From Polytrichum commune (taxonomy: Eukaryota > Streptophyta > Polytrichopsida > Polytrichales > Polytrichaceae), in contig OX485807.1 of the NCBI GenBank assembly GCA_950295325.1, positions 30,291,666 to 30,355,665 of the forward strand: a stretch of DNA of 64,000 nucleotides, read 5' to 3'. The first letter of the stretch is position 1, and every line of letters begins with the position of its first letter. A model generated the notes under the pieces. The model was not told where the DNA came from, did not search any database, and saw only the letters and a list, made by a program, of their open reading frames with translations. Of the stretch, positions 35,656 through 48,916 are shown piece after piece. Both the position numbers and the translations under genes were made by a program.

Positions 35656-36100
35656 GGGACGGTTTACACTATGGACCATGAAGTCGTCCCACATAAGAGG
35701 CCTATTTTGCGTGGGACGACTTCATGGGACGACTTCCATGGTCCGAGTTACTAAAATATTAGTTTTCATGGTTCATGGGCCCTTCACTAGGTGTAAACCG
35801 AATGTGGACCATGAAGAATGACCATGCACCAAAAAGGCTTAAAACAACATTTTTCTGACATGGGCCCTTGCTCTTTTTCCCGGACCACCTCTTTTGCTTG
35901 TCCCAACGGAAAACCCGTTGGACCATGGCAGTGGATAGAGTAGGCTTAAAAAATAATATTTTGTGGACCTCAACCTCCGTGGTCACTCTGCCATTTTTTC
36001 CTTGGTGTAAATCCAAGTCGTCCCGGGACGACTTCAACGTCCAATCACATCGCTTAGACAGCCGTGGGATGACTTCATGGTCCATAGTGTAAACCGCCCC
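35656..36100. mobile_element. PIF/Harbinger-like MITE with TAA TSD
   Basis: 445 bp bounded by TAA (35653-35655 and 36101-36103). The inverted repeats of about 37 bp differ at two positions and start GGGRCGGTTTACACTATGGA. Further subterminal copies of GACTTCATGG and ATGGACCATG lie inside. The 116-codon minus-strand ORF crossing it reads through the inverted repeat and is not regarded as a gene. Confidence 0.92.
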
Positions 36101-36103
36101 TAA

Positions 36104-36816
36104 GCTCATTGCCTAATTTACCTCTCATTGAGTTCGCTCATGACTTGCCTTTTTTTCTGACATGCCAATATCATCCGTCAGCTTCCTTCAATTCTTCTTG
36201 CCTCTCTTTGGCCTCACATAGATGATTGCTTCACACTTCCTTCAACACAACACAAGTCTTAGACACATGCCGGTCACTCAACTTTTTTAGCTTTCCTCAC
36301 CAATGAGCGTGACTTGGTTGATAGCTCTTTCATATTTCTCATTGTCCACTCCAGTTGAATCAATCTAGACTTATTCCAGTGTAGACTCATCACAAGCCTA
36401 CTTGCTCAAACTTAACTTGGCATCTATTGCATCATATTATTTGCTCAAATCGACATTTACAGACATTACTCACATGTGTCCAAGATAATACACTTCACCA
36501 TTCCACTATGTTCTCAAAAAGACAATGTCTCATCAATTCTTTGCCAATCATTTCTTATTAACAAGAAAACGGTAAAACCATGAGGCTCTATCCTTTACTA
36601 TGAAAGACTATAATTGTAGTTGTCCACTTTGCTCATGCCAATCCATAGTTATTCACTATACCAAACCTTTCTTGGATTTTGGGCACCTTCTTCTCAAATG
36701 CGGGTCAAGGATTGAAGCTACTCATTTATCACTCAAATTTTTTAAAATGAATAATCAAGAACTGCCGAAATAACTATAGTTAACTAGATTTCTTCCAATA
36801 CATTTTAGGGAGCAAT

Positions 36817-36849
<33 letters not shown>

Positions 36850-38535
36850 CACATTAAATAAGGTGGACCAAAAATAACAAGAACAAGTAACGTCCAAGTG
36901 TGAACGCAAAGTGGTTAGGAAATTTGCTCTTGAAACGAAGAAGTTGATGCATAGTCTCTGTCCTACAGACAGAGCCAACAAATCCTAACTTCCAAGTATA
37001 AGAGTCCAATTCCTACGGCTCTATTCCCTATCACTACGACCTCGAGCATCTCACTTGGGTCTTGCCTATGGCCAAACTCAATCACCGAGGTCCAGTCTTT
37101 CTATGTCTATGGCTAAAACTACTTGAGTATGTAAGATCTTTACAATACGAAAATAGTCTACTTCCCACCTCGGCAACCTCCTCCTTATTGAGTCGAGTGA
37201 GGGGACGAGTTGGTTAGCGTCTGTAACCACCTTGTAACGGGAATTGCCTTCGCCTTCCGCTTTGGATGACCTCCAACTGCCAATTGCCGGATGAAAGATG
37301 TTAAATTTCAAAATAGCCCAATTCGGCCAGGCTATGGCCAAAAAATGGTTCCACAAGCCTAAAAAAAACTCTTCCAACAATAATCAACCTCTTTGAGGGA
37401 TTATAGAACTCGAACTTTTTCTCTTCACAAATCTGCACATCATAATAATAATAATGATGATGATAATAATAATAATAATAATAATCCTTTAGAAAATTTT
37501 AAACTTAATTAATGTTTTATTTCCAAAGGAGGTCCCTAGGGCTTGCTCCTCATGGGAAAACCTTTGTGGCATCATCGAGTGTCACCATGGCAGCTGTCTT
37601 GGACTAAACTTTCAACTCAAGGCAAGTCCCAAGCTCAAAGATTAGTTTCCCAAACTGTGAGCGACATTCATTTCTTGAGTGGGTGCTGATGAGGTTTGGT
37701 GAGAAAGCGATCCATGATTAGCACCACTTCAATATTCATATCTTGGACCTGCAGTGGAGTGCACACTTGTTGGGTTTAAAACATTGCTCTCACCCAAGGG
37801 GATCATTTGAGACTTGTTGCGCACTATTTTGAGTGACCCAACATGTCACTTGCGGGAGTGGACCTTGGGGTGACACACAAGTCCTGCAAAGTGACAAGAC
37901 AATGGTCACCCATATGAAAATATGGTTAAGCCCATGTTTGGTGCTAAAGAGGTGCTAAGGATCCACACTAAACCTTACAAAGACTAAATGTGGAATTGTC
38001 ACGAAAGGAGCTGACACTGCCTCCTAAGAGCAACAACAACATTGTTACACATGCCTACAATCAAGGCCTTATCCTATTTATGTGATTAAACTAATGTAAG
38101 AAAGTTGTTCCCGAGGGGTTTCCAATATTGTAAATAATGTCTATATTAGACAAGGGTGGGGCCTACACATCTCATCGAAGTTTGCACAAACGTTAACTTC
38201 AAAATTGGTAGTTGGCCTCATGTTGGGATGAACATTCCATTCTTGATGGTGTGAGGTGGGGGTTGTGCATGGAGGACTAGAAGCTTGTGTGAATGGGGAT
38301 GGGTAGCGAAGTTAGGGGGTGGTGTCATGGGACTTCCCCTATTCTTGGGTTAGTGCAGCTAGTCCTTCGTGCATGACCATGTTTGAGTTCATTTGCTACT
38401 GGCAACCGGCAAGGGCATTTCCCAAACTCCCGATCAAGAGTCATGAGGCTAGTGAGTGGTAATGATACCTTGCGAGGAGTTGGGGGCATGTCCTCATGAC
38501 CATGAGTTGAGGCGTTTCTCAACTTTCAACACACA
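36104..38535. other. no gene; (GA)n and (ATA/ATG)n microsatellites
   Basis: A GA run lies at 36819-36846 and an ATA/ATG trinucleotide run at 37441-37485. A 100-codon minus-strand ORF (37078-37380) has protein-like texture but no domain or splice context that I recognise. Confidence 0.4.
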
Positions 38536-38868
38536 TACCGTAACACCATAGCAGGTTCATCACCTGGCGAACGAATATTTATTTTTTTTGAAAAAATAAG
38601 GTTCGTTTGCTAAAAATAGATTTTTTTGAAATTCGTTCTTCTATTTTGAGGAAAAACAATAATTCGTCTTGGAACAGAGTAGATGTACCGGGATGACAAC
38701 TTAAATTGATTTTTTCAACAGAGTCTGCTTCACCCAACTTTCTGGATTTTCGTTCTTTTCATGATATAATTTTCCATAATTTCGTTCTTCATGGCCTGGA
38801 ATTTATGATTTTTTTCGTTTTTGTTTTTTGGAATTATTTAAGAATGAACTTGCTATGGTGTTACGGTA
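38536..38868. mobile_element. TIR element (TACCGTAACACCATAGCA)
   Basis: 333 bp with 25-bp inverted ends TACCGTAACACCATAGCARG..., one mismatch. The interior is very T-rich with TTCGTTCTT repeats. The flanks TTCAACACACA and TTCCACACATA look like an imperfect 9-11-bp target duplication offset by one base, which would suit a Mutator-like origin. Confidence 0.8.
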
Positions 38869-41800
38869 CTTCCACACATACACATGCTATAATATATATG
38901 ATTGCACTTTTCCACGGATAAGAGTGGTGGTGGTGGTGGTGGTGGCTGAGGCGAACCAACTTATACACTGATTCCTTGGAGGCAAGGGTTTAGGCATCCA
39001 ACAAGAAACGAGTGTATGGGTTAGTTCACCCAAATCTAGTGGTGTTGGGGGATGGGGGAGGGGAGGGGACTCAAAGAGGTGGACATGGCCCAAAAATTCT
39101 CTCATTATATGATGCCCACCAATTAGCAATGCTTGAGTGATTTTATAATGTCAAAGCCAAATGATTAGGTTATTGTGATATCATTATGTATTGATACTAT
39201 GCATTCACCTATATATGGGTCCAACATTACTCCAAAAAACTAATTTATAGATTATCTAAGATTTTCGTGGTGTGGCCTGGTCCCCACAGCTTTAAGAGGT
39301 TTACCTATGAAGAGTATATAATTTTAGAACTCTAGTTGAAGGCGGTTCATACGTCGATGAAGTAACTTATTACTACAGTAGGTTCACGAGTCCTCACTTT
39401 AACTGCAATTATAGTCCTTTGGGGGACAATTTACATAGGTCCGGCTTGTAGGAGGATGGCCACCTTTAGAGCTTTGGAAGTTTCCATCACAGGCTATGGA
39501 TGCCAGAGCCACAAACCAACACAGTATGTAAGTAGCTGTACAAAACTACAAGCCTTTCAGTTGAAGATGGACTCTGTTAAAAAGTGTTTGTCATTAGTTA
39601 GTGGAATGCTATGATAGGCTGACCATATGGTAATTCTTAGTGCTAATATATAGCTAAGGCATGTGGGTGTTATGTGGTTCCTTTTTCTTGTTTTCCAATT
39701 TCTACCGATTAGATTTACACAACAAAACTTGCATTGCATTAGCAAATTTACATATGTAAAAATTGGATTTTTTTGATTTAGTTATGATTGTCGAAAGTGC
39801 ATGTTTGTTGATTTTTTAAGTGGATACATAGGTTCTCCCAATTGTGTTCACTATTGAGTGTAGGATAGTTATTAATATTTAAAGACATAGTCTAATCTAT
39901 TCTAAACATGTGTTTTAATTATGTTTACTCTTTGATCCTTACAAAACCACATATCAATCAAATCTAGAGAGTTTATTAAGAAAAGTAGCCACTTAAGACC
40001 CATATGCCTTATACAATAAGAAAGCAAAGGTATGACAAGCCTCCTTTGAAGCAAGGCATGCATGCTCGTGGTTTGTTTTTGTCCAAGTCCATTTTGCAAC
40101 ACTTGAGGGCCACTTCAAACATGAGCTTGAAGATTTGTGACCAGTGCATTCTCAAATCTTTCATTAGTCCAAAAGGCCGAGAATGTCCAAGTTCACTTCA
40201 CACTAGAAGGCGAAGGCTTAAGGGCTAGAGTAATTACCGTGGATGAAAAGTCTACATGGATCCCTACATGGCAGAGTATGGATAATGTTTCATGTTCTAC
40301 CAAAATTTGCATCAAGCCCACCTCCAAGAGGTAGGCTTGACACAAATTCCAACATACCATGTCAGAGTCAAGGACCTTAGACAGTTGGTATAGCCTTTGG
40401 ATGACTCACCACTTCCCAACTCGTTGTCCACCTCCTCTTGTTGGTTATCTAGTCCATAATGCACTCATGTGGGTCTTGCACTAGGTAATTGAAATAAAAT
40501 GTGTTTGGGGGGCTCACCTAGTAAAATGTTGCATATACATGCGATACCCAACATAATTTGGGGGGGGGGATTATTATTTTGGCATACATTTTGAGGATCC
40601 TATAATTATATATTATTGACATTCAAGCCTTTTGATGGAATAATATCTTAGTAGTAAAAATTTTAGAGTTTTTATATCCATAACTCTATAATTATCTTAA
40701 GCAATTAATTTCCTTGGAAGTAGGACTAGAAGTACTAAAGGCATTTATCAATGTGTAATAGATTTATTATTATTCACAAAAATTTCATCCGTCCACTTGT
40801 CCAAAATCAAAATATTATAACGTAAACGCTTATGCTAGTATATGTCAAGTAGCTATGGCTACCAGGGACAAAGCTTCCACCTCAACAATTTGGGGGTTTA
40901 GAATGTTATGTTGTTAGAGAATGTAGATAAATGTTTAAAGGCTCTTGAGAAATTCATGTTGAAAGTGTAGAGTTAGAATGATGATGATTTGGGAGAAGAA
41001 GGTTGAAAAGTAGGCCTACTCATCAATCTATTGCATGAGGCATGAGGTAGGAGGCACTTTGAGCATGGATTAGGCCCTTATTAGAGAGCACTTTCCAAGT
41101 TTACAAAAGGCAATATAGCTCGGGTACGGAAAGGTACGGCGAGGTGTACATATTTTCATTAAAGGACATGCGAGTAGGAGGCACCGTGTTTTTGAGCTTT
41201 TGGTGGTATTAGAGACGACGAGCATTGGGATGCAATATTGTTTGCACCCCAAGGAGTTTCAACTTTCTCACTTCACATGAAATCTTGCTAAAGTAAATCA
41301 ACCACCCAAGTAGGCCATCATCACCAATTCCTCAATTATAGCGTTGGTGTAATGGATTGCCACTGTTGGAATGACATGCCAAATCAACCCTAGTTTAATC
41401 CCTAAAGTCCTAAGCATTTACATAGGTTTTGAATATCCCATGCAATGAATGTAAGGTTGCCTCAGTGAGCGACACATGACATATGAGTAAACCTACCTGA
41501 TGACATATTGATCCACCTGCATGTTTTAATTCATTTACATATTTGTCCATCTACCAATTTATTCCAGGTGCATGAGGCAAGTGACGCCGTTTCATTAACA
41601 TGTAAACAATTTACTTGAACAAATATGTCTAGAAAATCACTTGTTCAAAGTTTTGTCTTGTTTGCATGATGATGCCACATGATGTCCCCAAAATTTTGGG
41701 AGTTGGGGAAAGGGTATCCCCAACCATGACTATCCAAGGTGGGTCCCAAATAGTTAAAGCCTTCCTCTAAAAGAATGCGGACATTTGCAAGGGCAGACAT

Positions 41801-43848
41801 TAAGTCCCCCCATACGAACTATGGGGGGTGTCAGATCCGGGCGGGGGCAGCCTCCTTGGAAATTTTTGAACCCGACCGAAAACTGCTGCCCGCCCCGCCC
41901 AACTTCGAAAAAATTATTGCTCTTGCATTCTTGAAGGCCGCTTGACTACAAATCCCATATTGAGTGCACTTCACCTTCAAGGTCTAAAATCCAATATATA
42001 TGTGCACTTCCCACTAGTAAATAACAATTCATTGGGATTTCATTCCGGAAGTGAAACCATCAATGAAGCATGTAATTAACTTGGAGGTCAAATAAAATTA
42101 CAAAATCCTCATTAACATTGAGGTTATAATTTTTATGACTCACCATTTGAAATTGTCTTTGTCATTCTAAAGTGAAACCTAAATTTAGTGTGATGATTTA
42201 GTATGTATATTTTACAATTAATTTAGTAATGCCATTTACTTTCACAAGTATTCATACACACTCAAATCAATTAATTCCATTAATCAATTTGACTACAAGT
42301 ATTCATACACATTCAAACCAATTAAATTGAGGTCAAATTTTGACCTCAATTTAACCTCAATTTTAATGACCATAGTTGAAGATCTAAAGTTTTTTTTGTT
42401 GACAAATCCTAGCTATATAGATGTTTGCAAGTTAGAGGTGACTACTCACAATTCAAATTTTAAATGTTGAAGTTTTGTTATGTAGGAGATTATAATAGGA
42501 ATGCAATGGTGGTCTTGAGGGGCAACAATTTAGAAATAAATTAGGGTTTTTTTTTTTTTAATCAAACCTCCACTTAAATCATCTCCAAATGGAAAATGTT
42601 ACCCTCATTCAAAAGAGGGGCAATATACCTACTCAAATCAACTCACATAACTTGAAACCATTATTTTCTCATTTTTGGGAAATTTTGCAATTTGAGGTAG
42701 TGGTGCCACAATTGCACACATCTTCCACTTGGATTTACACCCACCAACACATGTCCAACTAGAAATTCCAATGGTGGATGTTTAGGATATGTTGCATTTG
42801 AGTGTCATGCAAATTTTGAGATCAATTGGGAATCATTTGCACATAGGGATCAACAAAACGACATGTTAGGATGTGTTGTCCGCTTGAACATCTACTTGCC
42901 ACTAAACAATGAAGGTGACAAATCCCATGCAAGCATTCATGGAACTGTTCCAATGTAAACTAGTTGAGAGCACACTCCCATGTTTAAATTAATCCAAAAA
43001 TGGCTAACCCTATTGAATCAAAATTACCCATGTGGTAGGACATAGCATACCTGAACATGAACAAGAAGAGTAGTTCAAATAGTCTAGAAACCATCCGAAT
43101 GGGTGTCCAAGGGTTAGAGCAAATTGTTCACGACCAAGTTATGGTCGTATAGGACATTAGGGGTTGATAGTGGCTTACCTAGTGACACTGTCCCACTCAC
43201 TTGTCGATGGTTTAGAGATGAAATTTAGGTGTTCCAAAAGGCAAGTGTTACTTTTAGGCTCATCTACCTTACGTGTACCTCTTAACTCTGGGTCGACAAT
43301 CCACAAAGAAACATCTTGCTCACCAAAAACTTGGACAAAGTGATTAAATACATTATTGTCATTGGCAATGAAAAAACATTAGAGATAACTTGCACAACTT
43401 TTAGCTGCATGCTTAAAGGTAGAAGTGCCTAAATCCAAAATAGTAGTAATTTGGACACCTATATTTTAGTGGTATGTGATTAGGTGTAAATCCTAAGAAT
43501 GAACACCAAAAAGACATGTGCTCAAGAGTTTGGACTATGTACTCCTAAAACCATTCCAGGCTCAATAGTCAACATGATTGGGGGAACCTACATGACCATT
43601 TGATGAGCATGAGGATCTTCACTTTGATAGTGAATAAGATATGCATATGAGCTCAAAAACTATGAGACAAATGGCTATGAGCACAATGTGGATTTGCTTA
43701 TCATCGCACATAAATTGATTGTTTCAATGTCTCACATTATGAGAAGTGGGTGCAGAGAGAAACGTATCCAAACAACACACTTCTACCTTATATTCAATAG
43801 TGCAGAGCTTGCAGTTGCATTAATATGGGTTTTAAAATGCCGTGCCAG
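38869..43848. other. no gene; old repeat fragments
   Basis: A (GGT)n run lies at 38922-38944. Family-E fragments lie near 39820-40010 and (reverse) 43430-43690. A partial PIF/Harbinger-like fragment begins GAGGGCCACTTCAAACATGAG at about 40103. There is a G homopolymer near 40561-40570. No ORF is convincing. Confidence 0.45.
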
Positions 43849-44030
43849 TGCTAAAAGCCATGTATTTTGAGGAAATTAAGGTGCTCTTGCACAAGATCAA
43901 TAGCAAGTTCCTAATCGACCTTACCAAAAAAATCGTTGAACTCCTCCCACAGATAGTTTAACTTCCCAAAGTCTGAGCGCCTAGGATGGATACTCAAGCT
44001 TTAGCCAACCAAGCTGGTATAACCACCCAT
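43849..44030 (-). pseudogene. decayed copy 1 of the BTB gene 3' end
   Basis: Alignment by eye with the last exon at 45068-45250: GCTAAAAGCCATGTATTTTGA, CTCTTGCACAAGATC, GAACTCCTCCCACAGAT, CCAAGCTGGTATAACCA. Substitutions and small indels break the frame. It covers the stop codon and the C-terminal helical part only. Confidence 0.85.
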
Positions 44031-44157
44031 TGAGTGTCCCATTGGGTTTCCAGATAATACTTATTCCATTTGCACCAGTAGACTACATAGGCTGCTCATG
44101 AATGCTATAGTGATTGCGGTCGCTTTGAGGTAAATTTAGCAATGCCATCTATAATTG

Positions 44158-44290
44158 TAGTGCTAGAAGCCATGTATTTTGAGCAGACTCGGCTGCTCCT
44201 GAGCGAGCTCAACACAAGTTCTTTATGACCTCGCGACTAAAATTGTTGGATTCCTCCCGCAGGTTGTGAATTTTATCAATGTCATCAGAC
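44158..44290 (-). pseudogene. decayed copy 2 of the BTB gene 3' end
   Basis: Shares GTGCTAGAAGCCATGTATTT exactly with the functional 3' end (45067 onward), then GCTGCTCCTGAGCGAGCTC, GACCTCGCGA and CTCCCGCAGGTTGTG, with deletions that destroy the frame. Confidence 0.85.
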
Positions 44291-44306
44291 AACAAGTGCT
44301 AGAAGC

Positions 44307-44350
44307 CATCATGTATTTGGAGAATTTGGAGCACCTACTGAGGTGGTGAC
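44307..44350 (-). pseudogene. decayed copy 3 (short) of the BTB gene 3' end
   Basis: Only about 44 bp (GTGCTAGAAGCCATCATGTA and the following GGAG words) remain. Confidence 0.6.
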
Positions 44351-44744
44351 TGATCAAGATTAGGAAATGTCTTGGTGCCTTACAAGATTTGTGTACCAAA
44401 GCCCATATTGGTCATCTTTCTGCCTTCCTAGCACTTGATTTTATGTGGACCTTACCAATAGTGGGAGTATCCGGGTGAACTGGATATATTCATCCAACCA
44501 TGTGGGAGTTTAGGGGCTTGCCCTTGGAGAAAGGTCTGCATCCATTCAAGGTGTTCACCTTCGAAAGGATGTAATAGTCTTCAAGGCCTCTAATTCTTGT
44601 GATGCTTGTCTCATAAATATGTAGACTTAGACCAATTCGAAAATGAAGCAACACTGTACTTCACGCCGGTCGCAACATCAGAGTCGCTTTTCTTTCCTTT
44701 TCCCCTCTTTTCTTTCCACCCATTCTACACCACGAGATCAACCC

Positions 44745-44870
44745 AAGGCCGTTGGCTTGGAGATTCAGCTGCTCTTGTAGAAGCTCAACAACAAGGTCCT
44801 TATGCACTGCAAGAAGAAAATCGTTGAATTTCTCCTATGTGTCATGGGTTGGACCAATGCCATCAAATGA
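44745..44870 (-). pseudogene. decayed copy 4 of the BTB gene 3' end
   Basis: Matches by eye: TTCAGCTGCTCTTGTAGAAG, CTCAACAACAAGGTCCTTAT, GAAGAAAATCGTTGAA. These correspond to 45096-45170 of the intact gene, with frame-breaking changes. Confidence 0.8.
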
Positions 44871-45069
44871 CATAGCCATTTGGTGCCTGAGGTGGCGTTC
44901 CAGGATTGAGGAAGAGGAACACTTCCCTCGAACATAACATAACCATTGTCCCGCAATCTAAGCCTTAAGTTTCCATAATTGAAGGGTTTAGAGGAGATGG
45001 TCGCTCAAATGCTTATGTCCTGTAATCCCCATTGGGCATCCCAGGCCTCGGGGTTCACCTAGTCCAGTG

Positions 45070-48000
45070 CTAGAAGCCATGTATTTTGAGCAAATTCAGT
45101 TGCTCTTGCACAAGCTCGACAACGAGGTCCTTATCGACCTCGCGAAGAAATTCATTGAACTCCTCCCGCAAGTCGTGGATTTTGCCAAACTCAAGCAAGT
45201 AGCGCAAACACTCGCGTTTCAAGCGGCCAAGCTGGTACAACCAGCCGTCATGCAATCTTGCGAGCACATTGCGCACATCAATGTCCTCAAGTAAGCTCTC
45301 TTCACACGCATCCTTCAAGTCCGGGATGTCATATTTGTGAGACGCACGGACGAGGGCCTCCCGGTGCTTTTGAAACTCCTCATGCTCCAAGTTCCCGTAC
45401 AAGTAGCGTAACAACGCACGACATGACTCCAGGGTCATGTCGTTGATGTGCACTGTAGAAGATTGTTTCTCCGTCAAGTCATGGTGGAACATGGAGTTGA
45501 AAACAGGAGAGCGCGAAGCAAGAACAGCCCTGTGGGCTCCTACGCTTCCACTTGATGTGAAAATCGTCACGTCTGTGTGTAGTCCTTCGTCGAGCATTCG
45601 GCTAAGGCACCGTGCAATCCCATTTTGCGATTGCGTTTGAATGTGTTCCTCACTTGACCAGATCGAGTGCGGCTCACCACCCTACAACAACAACAACAAT
45701 GAAATTATTAAAACATAAGGACCACTGAAGGGCCATGCTGCAAAATTGGTAATGAGGTAGATGAGTCTTGTATGGGTACTTTTTCTAACCAGCCCACTTT
45801 TCTTAGGATATGAAACAGCAATTAGTACAAGATGGCTAGCAAATCCAAATGGACGCAGTAGCCACTTTCCTCAACATTTTTGGAGATCGTAGGGATATCT
45901 TATTCACTATCAAAGTGATGACTTTTTTTCTCATTAAATGGTCATATAGGTCTCCCCAATTATGTTGACTATGGAGCCTAAAATGGAGATCATATTTTGC
46001 GCACGCAGTCTGATCTCTTTCAAATAAATGTCTTTTTGGTATCAGTTTTTGGAGCCACACCAAATCGCATACCACTCAAATCTAGGTGTCCGACTAAGAT
46101 AAGTAACCCAATTAGGCACATCTACCTTAGTACAAGGGCCAAAGCAACGCGGTGCAATAAAAGATAAGGACCCATTTGATGTTTTAAGGCCATGCAAGCA
46201 TTTGACAGTAGCAAATAGGTCCTTATCTTTTAAACATCAAATGGGTCCTTAAAATATCATGCAAGCATTTGAAAATTAAGGGTATTATTAATGCATCTTG
46301 AAAACTTTTTCCCAGATGCTTTTCCACGCGCATTGCAGCAAATAGCTATGTCCCAAGAATATCCATCAAATTGCAAAATATCCCTTGAATATACTCTTCA
46401 TAGCCCCTTGGGAATACCCCATTATCTTAGGTGGTTCATATTTTCTACAAGGGGCTTACCTGTTGTGACAAGGGCCACTCTAACGGCCCTTTCGGAATTT
46501 GAGGGTTGAGCACGAGGGCACAAGGAGGAGCGCCCTGACCCGAAAGTTTCAGGAGGGCTGAGCAAACTGCCTCCTACAACGTGAAGAATCGTCCAACAAC
46601 AAATGATGCATTGGGGATGAATTTGAAAAAAAATGTCTTGCTAAAGACAAATATATATAGGAATAATGCCATTACAGGGAAGGCATCTCTAAGGATCTCA
46701 GAAGGAAGCATGGACTACGTCTCAAAATGCAAGTGACCAATGTTTTATGTTTAGTCAGTGTTGATACGTATCCTTCAGAGTTTAAGATCATTTCAGTGCT
46801 GATTGAACAATTAGCTGACGATTCATTAAACATTGATTGATTCAGCTCATGATTCAGCCTATTCGGTCTTCCAACAATAAGATATAGAAAGGAAAGATTA
46901 AACTTCAACTCGAGACTCTGTTTCATAGGCATTGATCAATGTTTTAGTTTGATGTCATTGCATCAATGTGAAGTTGGATGAAGAGTAAGTTGTGCTCGTA
47001 CTGAAAAGTCTTGTATATATGCAAGGAGAATGACAGATGTAATTGTTAGAATTCATGAAGTGGACAGTAAAAGGTCCATGGACTTACTCTTTCAGTTAAC
47101 CTAAGACAAGCAATAGTAGGTGGAGCACACTTACATTCAGTGATGCTACTTTCAAGTCGTGGAATTCAACTTCAAGGAGAAACTTTGCATACATTGTAAA
47201 TTCTACAGACCAAACAAAATCGTCACTGCCTCGGAGCAACTTGTCACTCACTGTCCCACAACCACCACCACCACCACCACCACAACAGCAAAATATATGA
47301 GTATCTCACAAAACCTCGAAACAAATCTGACGCACAAAAAGTTGAGATGCAAATCAGCTGGCAAAATAAGGTTAGATTTCTGGAGGCAAAATTATCATGA
47401 TAAAACAATCATGTATTGAAATAATATCATATACTACCATTTAATTTTGTCTCAAGTGCTTATTTATCATAATTTCATTTATTATGATTTATGTGTAACA
47501 TAATCACGTTTTACACTACTGGGTGTATTTTATATATAAATATAACATGATAATTTCACACTTGGAAGTTTGTGATGTACAAGAGACAGGGGAAAGGTCA
47601 TATACCAGTCACACCTGAGCATGTTAAAGGCTGGCGGTCGTTCCCCCGGACTAGCACGCGAACTGTAAAACTAGCAATGGGAACTTGCTCTTTAGAAGTG
47701 CGACAATTTTCAGGGTAAAGACGCACTGTCAGGGATCCCTTCCTCTCAATGAACAAATGCCTGCATGCACACACAGCCATGCCCGATTAACAACAGAAAC
47801 TCTTGTTAAATACATCCAAGTATCTGTTTCAATTGTCGTCAATAAGTTTGACAAACTTTTTTAACTTAGTGGACCCACAATCAGGTACAGTCTGATCTAT
47901 AGATCATGAACCTCTAAATTCATATATCATCAACACTGATTTCACACTGATTCCACCACATCAACATTGAATCAATTCCTATCAAAACATAGGGTTGCAA

Positions 48001-48528
48001 TTTTCATCTTTTGTTTCTATATTTTATAGTTGCAAGATCTAAAAAGGTTGAATTATGCGTTGACTCAATATTGCGTGTATCATTCACTACGTACTGAGGT
48101 AGCACTGAAAGATATTAAACCTGTCTTTTATAATTGTTAGAAATCTGAACAGTGATGAAGACAGCAACCGATTGCATACTACATGAAATGTTCCCAAAAA
48201 TTCCTGTTATAAGAACAACTCAAAATGCAAACACACAAGAACAATTCTAGTCTTTCTCTAGCACCAATGCTACCTTCGAGCTTCTGCGTTTATTTTGGGG
48301 ATTCTTATCATATCATCACCACTGTGATGATTAATTAAGAAGCTTATAATAAGCATAAATCTTACGACATTAAACTGTAGAGGAAACAACTCTGTAGCCA
48401 CTAGGTGAGAAGAAGCAATACCAATTCCAAAGGCCGATTTTAAAAGGATCCGATCGACGATAACTGCCAGACCCAAGGCTATCCACACGCAATTGAGCAA
48501 GCCTTGCGGTTGTCTCCACTTTAGACAT
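45070..48528 (-). CDS. MATH-like/BTB domain protein, At1g21780 type (4 exons)
   Basis: Exons on the minus strand: 48422-48528, 47606-47760, 47135-47250 and 45070-45681; all introns are GT-AG. They join in frame to 329 codons, close to the ~326-residue Arabidopsis At1g21780. Exon 1 holds SKVET.ARLAQ and SDPFKIGLWNW, the family N-terminus. Exons 2-3 continue the MATH-like beta domain (LFIERKGSLTVRLYPE; DKLLRGSDDFVW; EVEFHDLK). Exon 4 holds the linker QTQSQNGIARCLSRML, the BTB/POZ domain from about residue 160 (TDVTIFT; AHRAVLASRSPVF; MFHHDL; LLRYLYG) and a helical C-terminus ending LNLLKIHGF. BTB proteins of this type are known as substrate adaptors for CUL3 ubiquitin ligases, so a role in targeted protein turnover is inferred. 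The start at 48528 was chosen because the family begins just before SKVET; an in-frame ATG at 48540 is an alternative. No frameshift or missing exon is seen, so it is probably functional. Confidence 0.93.
45685..45699. repeat. (ACA)5 at the exon-4 splice acceptor
   Basis: Read on the minus strand this is (TTG)n ending directly at the TAG acceptor of exon 4 (exon starts at 45681), so the microsatellite forms the tract in front of the acceptor. Confidence 0.9.
45752..46130 (+). mobile_element. family-E repeat inside BTB intron 3
   Basis: Uninterrupted sister of 13372-13981: starts GAGGTAGATGAGTCTTG and ends GGCACATCTACCTTAG. It lies wholly within the intron 45682-47134. Confidence 0.8.
46160..46275. 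repeat. mixed direct/inverted short repeat in BTB intron 3
   Basis: ATAAGGACCCATTTGATGTT (about 46165) is followed by its inverted form AACATCAAATGGGTCCTTA (about 46234-46253) and by a direct repeat of ATGCAAGCATTTGA. Confidence 0.75.
47264..47284. repeat. (CCA)n upstream of the exon-3 splice acceptor
   Basis: A CCA microsatellite lies 14 bp from the exon-3 start (47250). On the minus strand the acceptor is preceded by (TGG)n and not by a pyrimidine tract. Confidence 0.9.
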
Positions 48529-48916
48529 ACACTCTGCCATGCTTGTATGAACAAACATGACAAGAATACCTTTTCCTGAAGTATAGTGGACAAAAACGAC
48601 AGTGTTTCTGACAAACTCAATCTTGTGTGTTTCCAGTCTGCATGTTTTTCAGTGTCTTTGTTGATGAAATCATGATAATTGCACTTAAATCCAATATGGT
48701 AGCCTTGACCCTCCAGGACCAGGCATGTCAATTATGACAATGGCGGCATAATGTACCGAGTAAATATATACTGACCTCTCTTCACTTCAAGTGATGGAAT
48801 GTATTACTCTGTAATCCTGAAATCGCAAAAATTACATACTTCAGTATATTATGGTCAGGAAGAAGGCAATAAGAGACACTGAAGGAACCCTTGAAGTTAA
48901 TGTCCAACATATGGCA

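Noticed and set aside
35759-36109. 116-codon minus-strand ORF
   Set aside because: It lies almost wholly within a TIR element and reads through its inverted repeat; no domain.
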